From an uncultured Bacilli bacterium (GTDB taxonomy: Bacteria; Bacillota_I; Bacilli_A; RF39; UBA660): a stretch of 16,293 nt of DNA. Of this stretch, positions 6,802 through 13,395 are shown one piece after another. Position 1 is the stretch's first letter. Each line of letters begins with the position of its first letter. Where the stretch lies: contig CAKOMU010000023.1 of NCBI GenBank assembly GCA_934096755.1, positions 1-16,293 of the forward strand, given 5' to 3'. Both the position numbers and the translations under genes were made by a program. The notes beneath the pieces are model-generated. The model searched no databases and was not told the DNA's origin. It worked only from the letters and a program-made list of their open reading frames with translations.

Positions 6802-6921
6802 AAAAATGGATACTATAATAGTATCCATCCATGACAAATAACACTAACAATTTATCTTGGCCTTTAACCCATTACTACTTGTAATCAGGTGGATACTAAA
6901 TCTCTTTCCTTTTTCAACAAC
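6802..6921 (-). promoter_or_regulatory. infC-rpmI-rplT leader with attenuator (L20-leader type)
   Basis: The leader of about 140 nt can fold two ways. The terminator form pairs ATGGATACTA (minus strand, 6819-6828) with TAGTATCCAT (6806-6815) around a 3-nt loop, followed by five U residues (6802-6806), just before the infC ribosome binding site. An upstream segment, TAGTATCCA (6890-6898), is perfectly complementary over 9 nt to the 5' arm of that terminator and can form an antiterminator. A small stem ATTAC/GTAAT (6871-6885) lies between. In Bacillus, L20 binds such a leader and favours termination. Binding by this longer L20 is inference. Confidence 0.8.
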
Positions 6922-6927
6922 AATCTT

Positions 6928-6956
6928 ATTTTATATCATTAATATATGTTTGTCAA
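6928..6956 (-). promoter_or_regulatory. infC operon promoter
   Basis: On the minus strand a perfect TTGACA (6951-6956), a 17-bp spacer and TAAAAT (6928-6933). Transcription would start near 6921, leaving room for the whole attenuator. It is the strongest -35 box in the window, fitting a ribosomal protein operon. Confidence 0.8.
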
Positions 6957-7012
6957 ACATTTTTATGCAATTTTCTCCAAACTAAGCACTAAACTACTTA
7001 TTCTTTTATCTT

Positions 7013-7882
7013 CTATAACATTCTTTTTAAGCTAAAATCTTTTTGAACATCTATTTCATCAAGCATCTCAATGTTTAAATTATTGTCTTTAGTAGGTTCA
7101 TATATTTTAATAAATAAATCAACTAAATCTTGAGGCATCCCTTTTTTACTCAAATAACTCATATAATTATAAAACTGTTCTAAACTCCATCTATAAACAT
7201 CTGTAGCCCCAGACAAAGCATTTAGTAACATATAAATAAAGCATAAATTCGTCGTATTTTTATTAGGAATTGGCCTATCGTCTTCATTCATAGGATATTT
7301 ACTAGGCAAATCATATAAATTATCATTAAATGTTAAAAATTTGGATATGCCAATATAACCATTATTAATATAAGCACTATCAATATCGATTACTTTAATT
7401 ATTTGTTCCTTTAAATCAATTATAAAATTAGCTTCATGTATATCCCCTAAAAAGAATTTATCTTCTAATGGTTTAATATTCATTAATTTATCTAAAATAT
7501 GATAAATGTCTTTTAATAGTCTTACCTTTTGATATAAAGATACCTTAGGATTGTTTAAAAGAATTGACAAATTAACATTTTGTTCGATCCAAGGCATAGA
7601 ATAACCAGAAATTTTTTTATCAACAGCCACTAAAGAAGATGGTAAGACAACTTCTGGCATATCTAAATATTTTTTATTTGCTAAAAGTTGACTAATAACA
7701 TTAATTTTATCGGCCATATAATTTTCTTTTTGATTATAATAAATTTTAATTAATTCCTTATTATGTTGCCATTTATTTTTATAATCATACACATACAATT
7801 TACCTTCAGTACTAACTACACTACCAATTTGCAATTCAGGCATTTTTTTCAACTGTCTTTCACTAACTGAAACAATATTCAT
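7013..7882 (-). CDS. Protein-kinase-fold protein paired with the nucleotidyltransferase
   Basis: The 289-aa protein has a kinase-like catalytic core of the aminoglycoside-phosphotransferase style: LGDIHEANFIID (145-156), where D147 fits the catalytic Asp and N152 the metal-binding Asn five residues later, then KVIDIDSA (163-170), where D166 fits the second metal-binding Asp. K46 in ELIKIYY is a candidate beta-3 lysine, and IGSVVSTEGKLYVY (19-32) could be the nucleotide-binding hairpin. YSMPWIEQNVNLSIL (94-108) resembles a hinge. No signal peptide or membrane segment is seen. The ATG follows the nucleotidyltransferase stop by 8 bases, and its AGGTGA ribosome binding site overlaps that stop, so the two are co-translated. 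The substrate is unknown: the partner enzyme, another protein or a small molecule. Fold moderately sure; specific family not recognised. Confidence 0.7.
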   Translation of the reverse strand: MNIVSVSERQLKKMPELQIGSVVSTEGKLYVYDYKNKWQHNKELIKIYYNQKENYMADKINVISQLLANKKYLDMPEVVLPSSLVAVDKKISGYSMPWIEQNVNLSILLNNPKVSLYQKVRLLKDIYHILDKLMNIKPLEDKFFLGDIHEANFIIDLKEQIIKVIDIDSAYINNGYIGISKFLTFNDNLYDLPSKYPMNEDDRPIPNKNTTNLCFIYMLLNALSGATDVYRWSLEQFYNYMSYLSKKGMPQDLVDLFIKIYEPTKDNNLNIEMLDEIDVQKDFSLKRML

Positions 7883-7890
7883 ATACTCAC

Positions 7891-8835
7891 CTACTTTACC
7901 ATTTTACGAGCTAAAGAGACTGCTTGATCATGATTATAACCATCACGAATTTTATTAATATTTTCTCTCAAAACTCTTCTAATATAATAAACAGTTTCAT
8001 CTAAATCGACATCTTTATAAATAAATTGATATTTATCTCTCATCGCATCCCACAATGCTTGATGTTTTTTGACAAACTTCTTATCTAAAAATTCAGTATT
8101 GATTTTTTCCATATCTAAAGTCTTATAATTATTTTTAATATTATCTTTATTATATAATATCAACATTGTTTGAAAATACAAATTAACTTTATCAGCATCA
8201 AAATGATTATTTCCATATGTAAATTCCAACATTTCATAAACATCATAAAAATCTTTCACTCTAGTATTGGCCGTATTAGCTCTATTATTATGAGCTACAA
8301 CATACATTTTTTCTGCAATATGTTCTTCAAAAGAAGGAACATTAATATAAAACTTTTGATCATCTGTAAAAAGTGGTTCTACTGCTTTAAATTGTGTTTC
8401 AAAAATAACTTTATTATTTTCTTTAAAATCTATTGGCACAGGAAACACCATTTCTTTTTCTCCATCATATTTTATTTTTGCGACCACAGGAATTTTATAA
8501 ACTCCATTTTGTGTTTGTCTTATTTTTGAACCAATCTCAAATTTAGTATTATCATCTGCTTGTGCTAGTATCGCTTCTTGTAATATTTGTAATGGAACTT
8601 GGTGAAAATATAATGATGATAAATCAATATCCAGCACCGGTCTAATCAACTTACCTAAATGGACATACTGACTAAAACTCCCCTTGACCACTAGTTCCCC
8701 ATAATTAATTAAAGCCAATCTTTCTAAAAGCATCCTCGCATAATAAGTAGTATAAGCTGCCATAGGACTAATTTCTAAACGCTCCGCTTCTTCTTTAATA
8801 AAATTTTTTTGCACCATTCCATTTTTAAAATACAC
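7891..8835 (-). CDS. AbiEii/AbiGii-like nucleotidyltransferase
   Basis: This 314-aa protein shows the DUF1814/AbiEii nucleotidyltransferase pattern: LVVKGSFSQYVHL (49-60, the G-S motif) and RPVLDIDL (65-72), where D69 and D71 form the metal-binding D-x-D, and VPIDF (133-137), where D136 could be the third acid. The family's C-terminal signature follows: EEHIAEKMYVVAHN (170-183) with K176, and RVKDFYDVYEML (192-203) with D195. Relatives include the AbiEii abortive-infection toxin and the MenT/TglT toxins that modify tRNA ends. The partner here is a kinase-fold protein, not an AbiEi regulator. The GTG start has a strong AAGGGGG 7 bases upstream. It sits alone between two housekeeping operons with no mobile-element marks. 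It could be a toxin or a domesticated RNA-modifying enzyme. Confidence 0.82.
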   Translation of the reverse strand: MYFKNGMVQKNFIKEEAERLEISPMAAYTTYYARMLLERLALINYGELVVKGSFSQYVHLGKLIRPVLDIDLSSLYFHQVPLQILQEAILAQADDNTKFEIGSKIRQTQNGVYKIPVVAKIKYDGEKEMVFPVPIDFKENNKVIFETQFKAVEPLFTDDQKFYINVPSFEEHIAEKMYVVAHNNRANTANTRVKDFYDVYEMLEFTYGNNHFDADKVNLYFQTMLILYNKDNIKNNYKTLDMEKINTEFLDKKFVKKHQALWDAMRDKYQFIYKDVDLDETVYYIRRVLRENINKIRDGYNHDQAVSLARKMVK

Positions 8836-8861
8836 TGTAATTCCCCCTTAAATTAGGATAT

Positions 8862-8890
8862 ATACTACCACAAAAAAAAGAAAAATGCAA
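8862..8890 (-). promoter_or_regulatory. Candidate promoter of the nucleotidyltransferase-kinase pair
   Basis: TTGCAT (8885-8890), a 17-bp spacer and TAGTAT (8862-8867) on the minus strand, with the spacer made mostly of the thrS terminator U-tract. Both boxes match 4 of 6. It is the only spaced candidate between thrS and the pair. Confidence 0.4.
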
Positions 8891-8902
8891 ACATACATTT
8901 TC
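8872..8902 (-). terminator. thrS terminator
   Basis: GAAAATG (8896-8902) pairs with CATTTTTC (8880-8887), one A bulged, followed by eight U residues (8872-8879). It lies 8 bases after the thrS stop. The stem is AT-rich, so the long U-tract carries most of the evidence. Confidence 0.6.
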
Positions 8903-8909
8903 CTTGTCA

Positions 8910-10661
8910 TTATTTGTATTCTTTAATTTTTTCATTAACATATGATATGAATTCATTTTGATCCACAGTAACGGTTTCTTCTGTACCAAACCATCTATAA
9001 CTTATTGTTTGATTATCGACTTCTTTTTGCCCTAAAATCACTGTTAATGGATACTTCTTAATTTGACTTTCACGCATTTTATATGATAATTTTTCATTTC
9101 GATCATCTAAGTTAACTCGCAAACCACTATTTTCTAATAATAATTTAACTTCTTTAGCATATTCTAAGTGATATTCATTATTAACAGGAATAACATTTAT
9201 TTGAATTGGTGCTAACCATAAAGGTAGTACGCCTTTAGTTTCTTCCAATAAAAAGGCTGTAAAACGATCAAGTGAACCTAATATAGCACGGTGAATAACT
9301 ACTGGTCTTGCTTTTTTACCATCTTGATCAATATATTCTAACTCAAATCTTTCTGGCAATTGATAATCTAATTGTACTGTTGAAAGTGTTACATCATGAC
9401 CAATTGCACTTTTTACCTGAACATCTATCTTCGGTCCATAAAAAGCCGCTTCTCCCAATGCTTCGTAATAATCAGCTTGAGAATTTTTTAAAATATTTCT
9501 TAAACCAGATTCACTTTTTTCCCACAATTCATCATTACCAAAGTATTTTTCTGTATTTTCTGGATCTCTAAGTGATAATCTAAATTTAAAATCTTTAAAA
9601 CCAAAATCATGATAAACGTCTAAAATTAAATCGATAACACCCTTAATTTCTTGTTCAATTTGATCTGGTGTACAGAAAATATGTGAATCATTTTGAGTAA
9701 ATGCTCTTGTTCTTTCAATTCCACAACAAGCCCCACTAGCTTCATAACGAAAATCATTAGCAATTTCAGCAATTCTAAGTGGTAAATCACGATAAGAATG
9801 TAAGAAATTTTTATAAATCATCATATGATGCGGACAATTCATTGGTCTTAACACATAAGCTTCATTATCAAGTTCCATCGCCGGAAACATATCATCCTTA
9901 TAGTGATCCCAATGCCCACTGGTCTTATATAAAGATACATTACCTAAAGATGGAGTCATAACATGCTTATACCCCAATCTAAGTTCTTTATTAGTAATAT
10001 AATCAACTAAATTTTTTCTTAATATAAAGCCATTAGGAAGCCACAAAGGAAGTCCCTTACCAACTAAATCAGCAAACATAAATATTCCTAAATCTTTTCC
10101 AATTTTTCTATGGTCTCTTTCTTTAGCTTCTTCTAACTCTTGTAAATGTTTTTCCAAATCTTCTTCTTGTAAAAAACAAACTCCATAAATTCTTTGTAAC
10201 ATATGATTTTTGCTATCATTCTTCCAATATGCTCCACTTACTTTTAATAATTTAAAATATTTAAGTTCTTTAACCGTATCGACATGAGGTCCACGACAAA
10301 GATCAGTAAAATCACCTTGTGAATAACAAGAAATAATAGCACCATCTTCCATATTATTAATTAAATCAATTTTATACGGATCATCTTTAAACATCACTAA
10401 AGCTTCTTCTTTACTTATTTCATGTCTAATAATTCTTTTCCCATCTTTAACAATCTTTTTCATTTCTTTTTCAATTTTTGGTAAATCTTCTTCACTTAAA
10501 GTTACATCACCTAAATCGATATCATAATAAAATCCTTCTTCAATTACTGGACCAACCCAAAATTTTGCGTTTGGATATATTTTTTTAACAGCATTAGCCA
10601 TTAAATGAGCACACGAATGATTTAAAATATTTAATTTTTCATCTTCTTTAATATTTATCAT
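8910..10661 (-). CDS. thrS: Threonyl-tRNA synthetase lacking the TGS domain
   Basis: ThrRS charges tRNA-Thr and hydrolyses Ser-tRNA-Thr. The editing domain keeps its four key residues: HSCAH (H15, H19) and CRGPH (C122, H126). In the class II core, motif 1 lies around 203-223, motif 2 is RYEASG (305-310), motif 3 is HRAILGSLDRF (457-467), and the zinc ligands are C276 (MNCPHH), H327 and H457. The anticodon-binding domain fills the last 100 residues. The usual N-terminal TGS domain (about 60 aa) is absent; the chain begins a few residues before the editing domain. I use the ATG at 10661 (GGGAGG 8 bases upstream) rather than an upstream in-frame start without a ribosome binding site; this gives 583 aa. 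The ATG is one base after the stop of the small upstream ORF. Expression is governed by the T-box. Confidence 0.97.
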   Translation of the reverse strand: MINIKEDEKLNILNHSCAHLMANAVKKIYPNAKFWVGPVIEEGFYYDIDLGDVTLSEEDLPKIEKEMKKIVKDGKRIIRHEISKEEALVMFKDDPYKIDLINNMEDGAIISCYSQGDFTDLCRGPHVDTVKELKYFKLLKVSGAYWKNDSKNHMLQRIYGVCFLQEEDLEKHLQELEEAKERDHRKIGKDLGIFMFADLVGKGLPLWLPNGFILRKNLVDYITNKELRLGYKHVMTPSLGNVSLYKTSGHWDHYKDDMFPAMELDNEAYVLRPMNCPHHMMIYKNFLHSYRDLPLRIAEIANDFRYEASGACCGIERTRAFTQNDSHIFCTPDQIEQEIKGVIDLILDVYHDFGFKDFKFRLSLRDPENTEKYFGNDELWEKSESGLRNILKNSQADYYEALGEAAFYGPKIDVQVKSAIGHDVTLSTVQLDYQLPERFELEYIDQDGKKARPVVIHRAILGSLDRFTAFLLEETKGVLPLWLAPIQINVIPVNNEYHLEYAKEVKLLLENSGLRVNLDDRNEKLSYKMRESQIKKYPLTVILGQKEVDNQTISYRWFGTEETVTVDQNEFISYVNEKIKEYK

Positions 10662-10662
10662 A

Positions 10663-10860
10663 TTATCTTCCTCCCTTATTTTCATTTATTAGATTTTTTA
10701 AATATAATTTCTTATATTCTTCGCGTATTACTTCCCATTTTTGTTCTAATTCTCTTTTTTTATTTTGATTATCTACTTTATTTAATTTTAAAAGTTCTAA
10801 TTGATAACGAACTTCTTGCATTTTTATTCTGCATTGCTTGATTTGTTCTAATTTATCCAT
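10663..10860 (-). CDS. Small helical protein between the T-box and thrS
   Basis: A 65-aa charged, probably all-helical (coiled-coil) protein beginning MDKLEQIKQCRIKMQEVRYQ and ending NKGGR; I recognise no family. Start choice is firm: GGGAGG sits 4 bases before this ATG, while an upstream ATG lacks one. It is the first gene after the T-box terminator, so it responds to uncharged tRNA-Thr. Its last codons form the thrS ribosome binding site and its stop is one base from the thrS ATG, so the two are translationally coupled. It contains no threonine. That argues against a Thr-sensing leader peptide and would let it be made during Thr starvation. It may assist ThrRS or only open the thrS start region. 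Confidence 0.7.
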   Translation of the reverse strand: MDKLEQIKQCRIKMQEVRYQLELLKLNKVDNQNKKRELEQKWEVIREEYKKLYLKNLINENKGGR

Positions 10861-10872
10861 AATTCCTCCCAC

Positions 10873-11065
10873 AAAAAAAGGATGACGTCCTAGGAGTGCA
10901 TATGCACGGTACCATCCTTTATTTATCTTAATTTTGATAACGGTTTTAGCCGGAGTTTATTAACTCTCTTAGAAAGTAGTAATTTTTAATCAATCTATTA
11001 GTTTCCACCAACCACTAACTCTCTAGATAATTCAATTAAAAATCATGTCTTTCCTCAACGATTTC
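10873..11065 (-). promoter_or_regulatory. T-box riboswitch, threonine specific, upstream of thrS
   Basis: The T-box core GGATGGTACCGTG (minus strand, around 10905-10917) matches the conserved T-box sequence, and its UGGU can pair with an ACCA acceptor end. Stem I is clear: GAAAG (11049-11053) with CTTTC (10972-10976), an internal loop, then ATTTTTAAT (11035-11043) with ATTAAAAAT (10982-10990). The 3' side of the internal loop reads TACTA and contains the specifier ACT (10978-10980), a Thr codon. The distal arm has GGTTGGTGG. The terminator is AAAGGATG (10913-10920) with CATCCTTT (10877-10884) and a U-tract (10873-10879), enclosing a 12-bp palindrome (10896-10907). Uncharged tRNA-Thr should favour the antiterminator and raise thrS expression. 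Confidence 0.95.
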
Positions 11066-11067
11066 TC

Positions 11068-11622
11068 TTAAAGTATACTACTTTTTTTTCTTCGTATCAA
11101 GTTATTTTGATGATTTTTCAATTCTTCTTCATCATCTTGTAAATCTTTAGCAATTTCATAAACCAAACTATTATGACGTAAACTTTCACTGCCATTAAAA
11201 GCTTTAATTAATCTTATATTTTCTTCACAATCTTTTACTTTGGCTACTAATTGTTCTTTTTTCAAATTAATTTCTGAACTTTCATAAACAGTTTCTAATG
11301 CTTCCAATTGACTTAAATATTCTTGATATTTACAAGCATCAACCAAAATTTTAGGATTCAAATAAGACTGATAAAAGCCAAAATCATCTATCACCAGAAG
11401 AATTTTTCCTTTACTAAGTAAATCTCTATGATGTAGAGCAAAACTATTAGGAATAATTACAATATTAGGAAAATTTTTAATTTCCTTATGTTTTATTCTC
11501 TTTTTACTTTTAAATTTTTCCTTTCTCGATAAATACCCAGCCACATCAAAATTATCATTTAATAATTTATCGATGCTAATAGACATACTTTCGCAAAAAT
11601 CCAATTCATCCTTAATTATCAT
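11068..11622 (-). CDS. Unrecognised 184-aa cytoplasmic protein
   Basis: No family recognised. The N-terminal half is mixed: a basic stretch (KEKFKSKKRIKHKEIKNF, 34-51), then hydrophobic beta-like strands NIVIIPNSFALHH and GKILLVIDDFGF that suggest a small alpha/beta unit. The second half (about 100-180) is long charged helices, likely a coiled coil. There is no signal peptide or membrane segment. The ribosome binding site AGAGGTG is 5 bases from the ATG. Its 3' end carries the thrS promoter (11072-11100), so the stop codon lies beyond that promoter and within the thrS transcript start region. Confidence 0.75.
   Translation of the reverse strand: MIIKDELDFCESMSISIDKLLNDNFDVAGYLSRKEKFKSKKRIKHKEIKNFPNIVIIPNSFALHHRDLLSKGKILLVIDDFGFYQSYLNPKILVDACKYQEYLSQLEALETVYESSEINLKKEQLVAKVKDCEENIRLIKAFNGSESLRHNSLVYEIAKDLQDDEEELKNHQNNLIRRKKSSIL
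11072..11100 (-). promoter_or_regulatory. thrS promoter
   Basis: TTGATA (11095-11100), a 17-bp spacer and TATACT (11072-11077) on the minus strand. Transcription would start near 11065, exactly before T-box stem I. It lies entirely inside the last codons of the upstream gene. Confidence 0.8.
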
Positions 11623-11645
11623 ACAAACACCTCTAACCCAATTTG

Positions 11646-11654
11646 ATTATATCA
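11646..11654 (-). promoter_or_regulatory. Extended -10 promoter of the 184-aa gene
   Basis: Minus strand TGATATAAT, a perfect extended -10 element, 23 bases upstream of the ATG. No -35 box is visible at the right spacing. Confidence 0.6.
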
Positions 11655-11720
11655 TAATTTATGAAAAGTACTAGTATTAATTCCATTTTTTCAAAAAAAT
11701 ATTTATTAATTGATTTTAAG

Positions 11721-11751
11721 CAAAATAAAAACCCCATAACAACGGAGTTTT
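11721..11751 (-). terminator. tRNA-Lys terminator
   Basis: AAAACTCC (11744-11751) pairs with GGGGTTTT (11728-11735), one G-U pair and an 8-nt loop, followed by TTTATTTTG. It lies 10 bases after the CCA end. Confidence 0.85.
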
Positions 11752-11761
11752 AACTTCTAAA

Positions 11762-11837
11762 TGGTGTCCCCTCAGGGATTCGAACCCTGGACCCACTGAT
11801 TAAGAGTCAGTTGCTCTACCAACTGAGCTAAGGAGAC
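11762..11837 (-). tRNA. tRNA-Lys (anticodon CTT)
   Basis: A complete 76-nt tRNA with encoded CCA. Acceptor GTCTCCT pairs with AGGGGAC (one G-U pair), the discriminator is A, and the D arm contains AGCTCAGTTGGTAGAGC. The anticodon stem ACTGA/TCAGT encloses the loop CTCTTAA, giving anticodon CTT for AAG codons. The T arm carries GGTTCGAATCC. It is a single-gene unit with its own promoter and terminator. In an AT-rich genome with mostly AAA lysine codons, a TTT isoacceptor should exist elsewhere and this would be the minor one. Confidence 0.98.
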
Positions 11838-11853
11838 AAAAGACAACAAATAA

Positions 11854-11882
11854 ATTATAACAAATTGTCTGTCTTTATGCAA
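11854..11882 (-). promoter_or_regulatory. tRNA-Lys promoter
   Basis: TTGCAT (11877-11882), a 17-bp spacer and TATAAT (11854-11859), on the minus strand 16 bases upstream of the mature tRNA 5' end. Confidence 0.8.
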
Positions 11883-11906
11883 TAGCATTTTAAGGATTTT
11901 ACCTAC

Positions 11907-12527
11907 CTATCGTTCTAAAGTATTAAAATCTAAAACTTCACTTTCATCAGGCAAAGTATTAAATTCTATTTTTTGTACTTTTTTAGCAACTTTACCAACC
12001 TTATCGGTAGCAATATATTGAATCCAATATTGATTTTTTCCCATTTCTTCATTTATTTCATGATATACTTTATGTTCTACTTTAACACCAGGCTTATCAT
12101 CACTAATTTCCAAGTGATCATAATTAATTTCATTTATACTATTAGCGTAATATACAGCTTCACTAAATTTAATCGTTGGATTAGCAATATCTTCTGGATT
12201 ATTAGTATCTAGTAAATACTTAGTATTCTTAGGATTAGCAATCCATCCATACTTACCATCTTCATATTCGATATGATACCAATAATTACTTTTACCAGCC
12301 ATTTCATCTACTTTATAAACTTCCCCTTTTTTAGTTTCCTTTAAAAGCGCACTATTACGGTCAGGATCTTTTCTAATTTTTACCGAATCTTCTAATACTT
12401 CAACATACCATCCTTCCTTAATTTGAGCAATTTTAGCATCATTTTTCTTTTTTGTAACTAAATAATATGTTCCAAATCCTCCCGCAATAGTCAAAAATAT
12501 AAACATTATTATAAAAACTTTTTTCAT
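11907..12527 (-). CDS. Membrane-anchored bacterial SH3 (SH3b) domain protein
   Basis: The 206-aa protein begins with two lysines and a single hydrophobic segment (VFIIMFIFLTIAGGFGTYYLV, 4-24 in outline), a signal anchor without a lipobox cysteine, so most of it should lie outside the membrane. Residues 39-97 resemble an SH3b fold: VKIRKDP, then KKGEVYKVDE, YWYHIEYEDGKYGWI. The remainder (about 108-195) is beta-rich (FSEAVYYAN ... YWIQYIATDKVGKVAKKVQKIEF), reminiscent of Ig-like surface domains. SH3b domains often bind peptidoglycan peptides; binding here is inference. AGGAG lies 10 bases before the ATG. It is transcribed separately and read-through could reach tRNA-Lys. The SH3b call is fair; the exact role is unknown. 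Confidence 0.8.
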   Translation of the reverse strand: MKKVFIIMFIFLTIAGGFGTYYLVTKKKNDAKIAQIKEGWYVEVLEDSVKIRKDPDRNSALLKETKKGEVYKVDEMAGKSNYWYHIEYEDGKYGWIANPKNTKYLLDTNNPEDIANPTIKFSEAVYYANSINEINYDHLEISDDKPGVKVEHKVYHEINEEMGKNQYWIQYIATDKVGKVAKKVQKIEFNTLPDESEVLDFNTLER

Positions 12528-12551
12528 ACTACCAACTCCTCATCTTCTTTA

Positions 12552-12560
12552 ATTATAACA
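12552..12560 (-). promoter_or_regulatory. Extended -10 promoter of the SH3b gene
   Basis: Minus strand TGTTATAAT, 24 bases upstream of the ATG, with no clear -35 box. It lies back to back with the plus-strand promoter at 12598-12606. Confidence 0.6.
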
Positions 12561-12597
12561 AATACATTTTATTTTACTAGTACTTTTTTTATTCTTA

Positions 12598-12606
12598 TGA
12601 TATACT
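12598..12606 (+). promoter_or_regulatory. Extended -10 promoter of the two-TM protein gene
   Basis: TGATATACT on the plus strand. Transcription would begin near 12612, at or inside the first possible ATG, so either the mRNA is nearly leaderless or a later start codon is used. Confidence 0.5.
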
Positions 12607-12610
12607 CTAA

Positions 12611-12937
12611 ATGGTGATGAAAATTTTGAAAAAATATAAATATCAAAGACTAACAAAAGAAGAAAAACATAAAGCCAAACAAGAATTTTATCAAACTAAT
12701 CAAGGAATAGACTTAAAAAAAAGATTCCAAAGAGTTTTAATATACAGCATTATTCTCATTTTATTTGGTGCTTATCTTCTTATCGAAGCTATAATGAAAA
12801 AAAACTCTTATGCTCAAATTATCTATGGTAGTTTATTAATCATTTTTGGAATCATTTTCTTATTTGCTAGAGCATATATAACAATGAAAAAAACTAATGA
12901 TTTTCTTACTAAACCAAAAAAAGTTACCAAAAAGTAA
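12611..12937 (+). CDS. Small protein with two membrane segments, unknown function
   Basis: Up to 108 aa, with a basic cytoplasmic N-terminus (KKYKYQRLTKEEKHKAK), two hydrophobic segments (about 42-62, LIYSIILILFGAYLLIEA, and 69-90, IIYGSLLIIFGIIFLFA) joined by a short turn, and a lysine-rich tail (KPKKVTKK). I recognise no family. The start is uncertain. The first ATG has no ribosome binding site and sits at the predicted transcription start. GGTGAT (12613-12618), complementary to the 16S 3' end, is well spaced for a TTG at 12626, which would give 103 aa. It is one of two plus-strand genes and converges on divIVA through a shared terminator. Confidence 0.7.
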   Translation: MVMKILKKYKYQRLTKEEKHKAKQEFYQTNQGIDLKKRFQRVLIYSIILILFGAYLLIEAIMKKNSYAQIIYGSLLIIFGIIFLFARAYITMKKTNDFLTKPKKVTKK

Positions 12938-12947
12938 CTTTTTATTT
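12916..12947. terminator. Bidirectional terminator between the two-TM gene and divIVA
   Basis: AAAAGTTAC (12919-12927) and GTAACTTTT (12934-12942) form a perfect stem around a 6-nt loop, with A-runs on the left and T-runs on the right, so each strand ends in U residues. It includes the plus-strand stop codon. Confidence 0.85.
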
Positions 12948-13377
12948 ATCTAAAATTCTCATCAAATTGTTCCATTTCATCAAGTTGTTGTTCTACTAAA
13001 TCTCTAAATCTTCTTTTATATACTGTAATCTTTCTTCGTAACGCCTCAGCATCAGCTTCAATTCTTTCTGCTTTTTGCAAAGCATTATTAATGACTTTTG
13101 TTGCATTTCTCTTAGCATCTTCAACAATAACTTTAGACTCATCATAAGCTGCTTTCTTAATATTACTCGTAGATTCTTCAGCTACCAAAATTGCCCGATT
13201 TAAAGTACTTTCAATATCTTTATAATGTTTTAATTCACTTTTTAAAGCATCAATAATCTCACAACTTTTCTTTAGTTTTTGTAACATATTTTCATATTCT
13301 TGTGTAACTTCTTTTACAAAATCATTAACTTCTTCTTTTTTATAGCCTTGAATACTTGTACTAAATTTATTTACCAT
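12946..13377 (-). CDS. divIVA: DivIVA-family polar/septal coiled-coil protein
   Basis: The N-terminal membrane-binding region reads NKFSTSIQGYKKEEVNDFVKEV (3-24 in outline), the DivIVA signature F-x5-G-Y-x3-E-V-x-x-F. Long coiled-coil segments follow (about 26-75 and 85-140). DivIVA binds negatively curved membrane at poles and septa and recruits partners. At 143 aa it is at the short end of the family (164 aa in Bacillus subtilis). GAGGTGG precedes the ATG by 4 bases. It follows sepF by 18 bases, a contracted form of the Bacillus sepF-ylmG-ylmH-divIVA order. It ends at the bidirectional terminator. A GpsB-type paralogue is the main alternative. Confidence 0.9.
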   Translation of the reverse strand: MVNKFSTSIQGYKKEEVNDFVKEVTQEYENMLQKLKKSCEIIDALKSELKHYKDIESTLNRAILVAEESTSNIKKAAYDESKVIVEDAKRNATKVINNALQKAERIEADAEALRRKITVYKRRFRDLVEQQLDEMEQFDENFR

Positions 13378-13395
13378 AAGGCCACCTCACAAAAT

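Noticed and set aside
6779..6850. Upstream ATG extension of IF-3 (24 extra residues)
   Set aside because: The ATG lies inside the leader attenuator, the added residues have no IF-3 similarity, and the strong ribosome binding site is far downstream at 6788-6792.
7891..8835. Classical AbiE operon
   Set aside because: Neither neighbour has an AbiEi-like winged-helix N-terminus; the partner is a kinase-fold protein instead.
10663..10860. Thr-attenuation leader peptide
   Set aside because: The ORF has no Thr codon, and regulation is explained by the T-box upstream of it.
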